Shown here one piece after another: positions 58,930-64,000 of a stretch of 64,000 nt of DNA (position 1 is its first letter; each line of letters starts with the position of its first letter). The stretch lies in contig CM060734.1 of the NCBI GenBank assembly GCA_030704615.1, positions 20,586,001-20,650,000 of the forward strand, given 5' to 3'. The position numbers and the translations under genes are program-made. Origin of the DNA: Takakia lepidozioides. Its lineage: Eukaryota; Streptophyta; Takakiopsida; Takakiales; Takakiaceae. The notes under the pieces were generated by a model. The model made no database searches, had not been told where the DNA came from, and was given only the letters and a program-made list of their open reading frames with translations.

Positions 58930-59150
58930 GAGTCCCTTTATCCACGTGTCCTACCAGTGTGACATAATCCACACTAGTGTAAAATAACCCCAGTAACCTT
59001 TCTCACACCATGTCTAGTCAGCATGCCACATCTAAGTCCCTTAATCGACGTGTCCAACCAATGTGGCATAATCCACACTAGTGTAAGATAAGTAACCTTT
59101 CTCACACACCATGTCTAGTCAGCATGCCACATCATATGGTTGACCCCCAT
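58930..59150. repeat. Tandem duplication of about 110 bp
   Basis: Two copies of a block holding CGTGTCC, TAATCCACACTAGTGTAA, AACCTTTCTCACA and CATGTCTAGTCAGCATGCCA. The surrounding 58740-59380 is otherwise unassigned. Confidence 0.85.
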
Positions 59151-59388
59151 TGTGTGGATTAACTTACACTATATGGCTCATTCTCATATTGATGGGAGAT
59201 AAGCCTTGTATATTGTTCGACACCGTCTCGGTCAACGACCGTTGACCACAGAAGGTGTGAGCATGGTGTAGACTAGTCTACACGAAGTGGCTTTTCTTAC
59301 ACTGGCTCAATCTACACCCACGAAATTTTACAGCGGTGTAAGATTATGTGTAAGAAAAGCCAAGTGTGAACTACCCCTGATGTAAACA

Positions 59389-59461
59389 ACCAACATGTAG
59401 CCCAGTGGTAAGGGCATATACCCTCTTACGGGTGGTTGTGGGTTCAAACCACCCTGTTGGT
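59389..59461 (+). other. tRNA-like sequence, 73 bp
   Basis: A 7-bp acceptor-like stem ACCAACA/TGTTGGT (extendable to 11 bp), a D-arm-like GCCCAGTGGTAAGGGC, a short ACCC/GGGT anticodon-like stem, and a T arm GTGGGTTCAAACCAC. The anticodon loop is short and the spacing after the acceptor stem is off, so a tRNA-derived SINE or decayed tRNA is more likely than a working gene. Confidence 0.45.
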
Positions 59462-59539
59462 TGTTACAAAGGTGTCCACCTTCTTACCGGAAGGCAGTAG
59501 CCCTTTTGGGTCAAGTGACTCCCAAAAGGGGCTGGCCCC

Positions 59540-59716
59540 CAACTTAGAAAAATGGCGCCAAATTTCCAGTTACAGTGCCAGCCACCCCAGGGACTTAGCC
59601 ATTTCCAGGGCCCGGAACTGGAAATTCGGCGCCATTTTTCGAGGTTGGGTCCCAAAGTGGCTAAGTCCCAGAAGGGGCTGCCTCGTCCACTGGTAAAATG
59701 GCGCCGAATTTCCAGC
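59540..59716. repeat. GGCGCC-centred palindromes before copy D
   Basis: Three half-inverted copies (AAAATGGCGCCAAATTTCC, GGAAATTCGGCGCCATTTTT, AAAATGGCGCCGAATTTCC) with GGGACTTAGCCA and TGGCTAAGTCCC between them. They abut the broken 5' end of copy D, as in MULE C. Confidence 0.88.
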
Positions 59717-60899
59717 AGGTATTCAGGAGAAGTTGAATGAGAAGAAAAAAGGGGTGAAGAAAAAGACACGGAAACAGGGGAGTGCAGCAACCCCAAAGAA
59801 GCAGAAAACCAACTGGGCACGAGAAGAGGCGAAGGAGGGGCCCGAAGGGAGCGACTCGGACGACGACTTTGTGGAAGGTCCTGCCCCTGCTGCTGCTGCT
59901 ACCAAGTCACCGATAGTCCGGGTTCCCAAGTCAGTTCAGAGTGGGACTGGCTCTGCCAAGAAGTTGGCATTTGAGGGCGAGCCTACACGGCGATATTCGG
60001 CGGTGACGTTTCCCGACAAGCCAAAGTTAGTACCCCCTAGACTCATCCAATGTGTCAACGAGAGCTTCCTTGACGCTTTGGCTGCCAGGGCGAGGAAGGT
60101 GGCACACACCAAGTCTCTGGAGGAGCTCAAGGGGAAAGCGAAGAAGAGGGCTACCGCTGTAGAGCCTAAAGACAGTACCCCAAGTTTCGAAGCCATGATG
60201 GAATTCTTCACGGCTTGCAGCAGGGATTGTACGAGCACTCGGGGGGGGGGGGGGGCTTGCGGTGGAGAGAGCCTGCGATATAATTCTCCTCGATATCCAG
60301 ATGGGGAGCTGCTGGAGGGCCTGGATGGTGTGCCCACCTGGAACAAGTTTACTAAGGACTACTGGAGAGCCGGGTTTGGGCTGACGGGGATGCTCCTGGA
60401 TGACGGTGGATGTATGGTGGTCCCTGCCACAAGTGGGACGACAAAGAATGTTGTGGCAAGGTGGACACCGAAAAGTGCCACCCCGGTCCTCCTCAAAAAA
60501 TGGTTCTGCATCAACACGCAGGGGTTACGAACAGAGGGCCAGAGTGTAAGTTATCAATCTATTGCTTTCACTTCATATCGTGGTGTATCTAAACTAAAGC
60601 TTGGAGTTGATCATTTTTTTCTTGGATGTGCAAACATTGGTGTTTGAGGCATATTGTTTTGTGAAGAGAGGGTCTACGTTCAAATTCCGCAGCGACGGTC
60701 GTCTTGTTGATGCCGCTGTGGACCCTCTTACCTACGATGTCCTCTACAACTATGTGCCGCACTCCAGTATGCCGGAAGGACATAAAGACAGGAAAACCGT
60801 GGCGGTACAGCCGGACCCGGAGCCCTGCTTTCATCCAAACCCTCATGGAGACGTGTACCGATGTCCAAGGGCGGATTCTTGACCTCACATATGGCACGG
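59717..60899 (+). pseudogene. Methyltransferase-like copy D, 5' truncated
   Basis: Exon 59717-60545 matches copy C from AGIQEKLNEKK onward; its motif IV position is garbled around a G run (RYNSPRYPDGELLEG). The next exon, 60634-60899, has TLVFEAYCF, motif X and ILDLTYGTG (cysteine of the loop changed to tyrosine). The acceptor before it reads CAA instead of CAG at 60631-60633, and one extra G near 60778 shifts the frame. Close to copy C in sequence. Confidence 0.78.
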
Positions 60900-61124
60900 G
60901 TAACCAGACAACAAGAAGGAGCGTGGAGTTCACACATCAGGAGGGGGCGGGTAAAGCAGCCATGCAAATTGTTTACAGGTACCCACAGCCAGCGTTATAT
61001 GCAAAACCTGGGATATGAGGTGTGCCTGGGAAATGCGGCACCGCATTTGCACTTTGTGTTTTGGGTTGCACTCTGCGAAGACATTGTTCAAGAACTGTAC
61101 TGACGCATGTGGTGTGCATTGCAG
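60900..61124. other. Joint between copies D and G with one palindrome
   Basis: Contains GAAATGCGGCACCGCATTT near 61031, the copy B palindrome type, in what looks like an intron ending GCATTGCAG at 61124. Confidence 0.6.
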
Positions 61125-62390
61125 GTATATGAAATACGTCCTACTTAAGATAGGGGCCCTGGAGCGCGAGCCCCCGTTCTTCATGGCTTGGAGCACTACG
61201 GGCGCAAGCTGTGTCTACACACCAGAGATTCAGAAACAATGGCATGCCTCGCATCTCGCTGGCTCCCCTGGTACCTGGACATGACGGGCGGAATTGTTGA
61301 TGAATCGGAGAAAGATCTGTACGCAAAAGCGGAGGAGAAGAGAAGGGAAAAACGTGTCCCTGGTGGGCTGGAAAAAGAAAATGACACTGCTGCTCTGGAA
61401 GAATCCAGAAAGGCAGCTGAGATGGCACAGAAGATGGTGGATGCGGCCTTGCAGGCTCAACAGAATGGGTCCAAGAAGAGGACCCGCCAGCAAGGAGCAG
61501 CGGTTGTGACTCCAAAGAAGACAAAGAAGCATAAACAGAAGGAGCTGGAAGAGGCTGAAGATGAGGGCTCAGATGGGGACTTTGTAACCAGCCCACCCCA
61601 AGAAACCCAGCTGAAATCCCCTGTGGCCACCGTTGATATGAAAGGCACGAGAACTGGCTCAGCAAAGAAGGCGCTCTTCAACCCCCCGGGGGGGCACCCG
61701 TTCGAGCCAGTGGAAACGAAGAGGCCGAAAGTGGAGCCAGAAACAAGAGTAGAGTGTGCCAATGAGAGTTTTTTGGCGGCATTGGATGGGCGGGCCACCA
61801 AGTTGGCACACATCAAGCAAATGGAGGGGCTGAAAGCTTTGTACCATGCCTGCAAGGCTGGTGCCAGATACCTGTTCGACATGGAAGGCGATGTGGGCAT
61901 TTTCACCAACGTCATTGCGGGTTTGCATGGAAGTTCGTCCTCACCCGCCCCCAAGGAGCCACCTTTGATTCTCGATGTCAGCGATCCCGACGACAAGGAT
62001 CTGGATGACATTTTTTCCGTAAGTAAGTTCATGCTTCCAAGATTCTGCTGACCTACAGGCTGCACAATGTTCATTTTTGCTGCTCGTCAGTGTCTGATTC
62101 CACAACTGTCATTTTTTTGTTGCAGGAGTCCTTATCCTTCCAATGGGTCCCTCCCTGCCTATGTGCACAATGCTCTTATGAAGAGCCCTTCGCCATCTTA
62201 TCACCTCCTAGATGACGCAGAGGCAATCGCTCGGGAGCTTGCTTCCATGCACTCTCCCACATCTTCTCTTCGCAACTCCAGGACCACATTGTTGAATGCT
62301 AGGGCCAAGGTCTACATTGACGACATTGCCATGTTGTCTGAGGATAGCATTAATTCAATGAGTTGTGGCAGTACCTCCACATCTCTTTGA
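61125..62390 (+). pseudogene. Methyltransferase-like copy G with the catalytic core deleted
   Basis: The exon beginning at 61125 (YMKYVLLK) corresponds to exon 6 of copy A (YTKYVLME). After a frameshift near 61190 the frame 61188-62051 holds the charged linker, TGSAKKALF and VECANESFLAAL, and then jumps directly to ALYHACKAGARYLFDMEGD, the sequence that follows the SAM loop. Motif IV, motif X and motif I are missing. A donor (GTAAGT after 62019) and an acceptor (TTGTTGCAG near 62125) lead to a last exon whose C-terminal module (MKSPSPSYHLL) aligns with that of copy A; stop near 62388. Confidence 0.7.
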
Positions 62391-62526
62391 TTTTGAACTT
62401 TACTTGTGGTACTTGTGGTTGGGTATCTCCCCCCAATATTAATATGGTGTGTGGTGTGTCATTCTCTCTCTGAATGCTAGTCTGTCCATTGTTGTGACTT
62501 ATCGTCGGTTTTTGGGAGCCATGAAC

Positions 62527-63603
62527 AGGGGCTGCTATTTCATGAGCGGCATGAGCATGAGTGGAAAAAAAAAACATGAACGGACCATTGTGTGTCCACG
62601 GAAATAGGGTTACGAGGCACGGAAATAGGGTCATGTGAAGTTGGGAATGTGGCACCACTAGACTCGTCATAGCAATGAAATGCAACATTTTATTGCAAAT
62701 TTTGTGGCAAACCACATCTATACAAGTGTGTCCTAACTGTCATAGCCGGAATGGGCACTACTCTCATACACCCTCCGAGGAACTTGCCCCACCTTCCTCC
62801 TCATCCCCCTCATCCCCCTCATCCTCTAAGCTCTGAGATGCATCAATTCCACTATGCATCTCAAAAATATTGTCCTCTCCATGGGGGACTGTCCACCTCA
62901 CCTCCTGGGAATCTTCTGCCTCTTCTCCCCCACTTTCCTCAGCAGAATCCAGACAAATCTACGAGCCTGACGAGCTCTAATAGCTGTTGTCTCCTCCCTC
63001 ATCTTCATTTTGCCGAGGCTTGCCTCGTCTAAAATCTGCTGTACACGACTACGTTCGGAACACCTCCTAATGGACACCGAAGCAAGCCGGGCAGCATAAG
63101 TAGGAAGGATGTAGTCCCTTTCTGGACTGGGCATGAAATCCCCCTGGCAAAAAAAGGCACGTTTCCCCTGCCCATGAACTGCGGTGTAGACGTCCCTTCT
63201 GCAATACTTGGCATCCTGCAGTAAGAACAAATCCACTTCAAGAATGTCAATACCAACAGAAGCAGAAAGGGTCTTTCAATGAAATAAGAGAGCGAAGGGA
63301 GGTGCCTCACGAAATCAGGAGACAACTTACAATGCAACCACTCACTCGTAAACCGGGGGCTCCTCGGCCTCGATCCCAACTTGTACCTCCCCCTGCTCCT
63401 TCTCGGATTCTTCCTCATCCTCCGAGGATGCCTCTTCCTCTTTCGGCAGACGTTCAGCCGCTGCAAGTTCGGAGTTGTGGAGGGCAGTATCTGGCTCGAA
63501 GGCAAAGACATGTTTCTTGGACAATGTCCCAGCCCACATTGAAGCACCTGAGGGACAAAGCGGGGCGGTTAGTAGCATGCGGCATTCAATTGTAATCGGG
63601 CCA
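62527..63603 (-). mobile_element. MULE E: left end and part of a MULE C relative
   Basis: The terminal repeat AGGGGCTGCTATTTCATG, followed by GAGCGGCATGAGCATGAG, equals the inverted right end of MULE C. It reads inward to a methyltransferase-like gene on the minus strand. Homology to MULE C stops abruptly near 63603, so the element is truncated or interrupted there. Confidence 0.8.
62750..63551 (-). pseudogene. Methyltransferase-like copy E, 3' exons
   Basis: Exon 63551-63345 (GASMWAGTLSKKHVFAFEPD, acidic tail, EPPVYE) follows an acceptor CTCAG. The last exon starts near 63214 (DAKYCRRDVYTAVHG, then GDFMPSPERDYILPTYAARL). A one-base loss near 62955 shifts the frame before EVRW-VP. Closely related to copy C. 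Confidence 0.78.
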
Positions 63604-64000
63604 CGTTCAACGAAGTGGAATTCGACCCTCGCATTTGCGAATCCCAGAGCTGGGAGATATTATGGTGGAGTTGGAGTTCAGTGAACCGACGCGCATGGTG
63701 ACGAGTTTCCGGGCAATTCTATGGGATTCTCTTTGGGTGAGACCCAGAACTGGACAACAATGGATACTTGTTGTGCGAGACAGACCTGGAAGACAAAATG
63801 TGCGTCTGTTCATGATGAGATGTTGTTGTGGGGAGCTAATGAGGTCTTACTACCATGCTTACACCCCACCTCCACAGTACTTCCTACCGGATCGGGCTGT
63901 TGAGAGTTGTTGACTCACTTTTCTGGGCCCGGAAATATATTACTGATTCTGAGGGATAATCGGAACAGGTTTGTATTGGACGTGCGCGAATATCACGACG
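63604..64000. other. Unassigned right edge of window
   Basis: A 92-residue open frame (63635-63913) matches nothing I recognise. No TE border is clear. Confidence 0.3.

Overview
The window is repeat-dense eukaryotic DNA from the green-plant lineage. The evidence is GT-AG introns, Ty3/gypsy chromoviruses primed by plant initiator tRNA-Met, Tat/Athila-like gypsy elements, MULE and CACTA DNA transposons, and a captured SFT2 gene of plant type. I cannot fix the species; a charophyte such as Chara is a guess. No complete host gene is visible; nearly everything is nested transposons and their wreckage.

Layout. 1-390 and 18493-19181 are two halves of one methyltransferase-like gene (copy B), split by a gypsy chromovirus (391-18487, 5-bp duplication CTACG). 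Inside that retroelement sits an apparently complete Mutator-like element (MULE A, 4151-15494, 9-bp duplication CAAAACAAC). It carries a two-exon SWIM-finger transposase and, divergently, a ten-exon gene joining a ParB-like domain to an N4/N6 DNA-methyltransferase fold. 19.3-21.9 kb holds a palindrome cluster, an orphan reading frame and AT-rich repeats. MULE C (22257-27157, 9-bp duplication GTCTGGCAG) is an internally deleted relative that broke a kelch/F-box-like gene. 27.5-28.2 kb is a tandem array built on the same palindrome. 28.8-29.6 kb has a TATA promoter and possible first exons of another methyltransferase-like gene (copy F). 30-35.5 kb holds direct repeats, a CACTA remnant and simple sequence. 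36.2-47.3 kb is a plus-strand gypsy element carrying a captured SFT2 membrane-protein gene and interrupted by a second chromovirus (38519-45490, duplication CTCCG). 47.6-53.6 kb is a minus-strand Tat/Athila-like element without integrase. 53.6-58.7 kb is decayed copy F with a hairpin-repeat array. 59.4-63.6 kb holds three more fragments (D, G, E).

The most interesting system is the MULE family that carries the ParB-like/methyltransferase-like gene. Each copy is accompanied, in its introns or flanks, by clusters of a short perfect or near-perfect palindrome, and the palindrome sequence differs between lineages: GAATGTCGTCAACGACATTC in A, (A)CGGGAG-NN-CTCCCG(T) in F, and GAAATNCGG-NN-CCGNATTTC types in B, C, D and G. 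A testable inference is that these are recognition or methylation sites of the co-encoded protein, comparable in logic to ParB-parS or to VANC anti-silencing proteins of VANDAL MULEs. Function is unproven, and the expected catalytic motif IV (N/D-P-P-Y) reads I-P-D-G at the homologous position.
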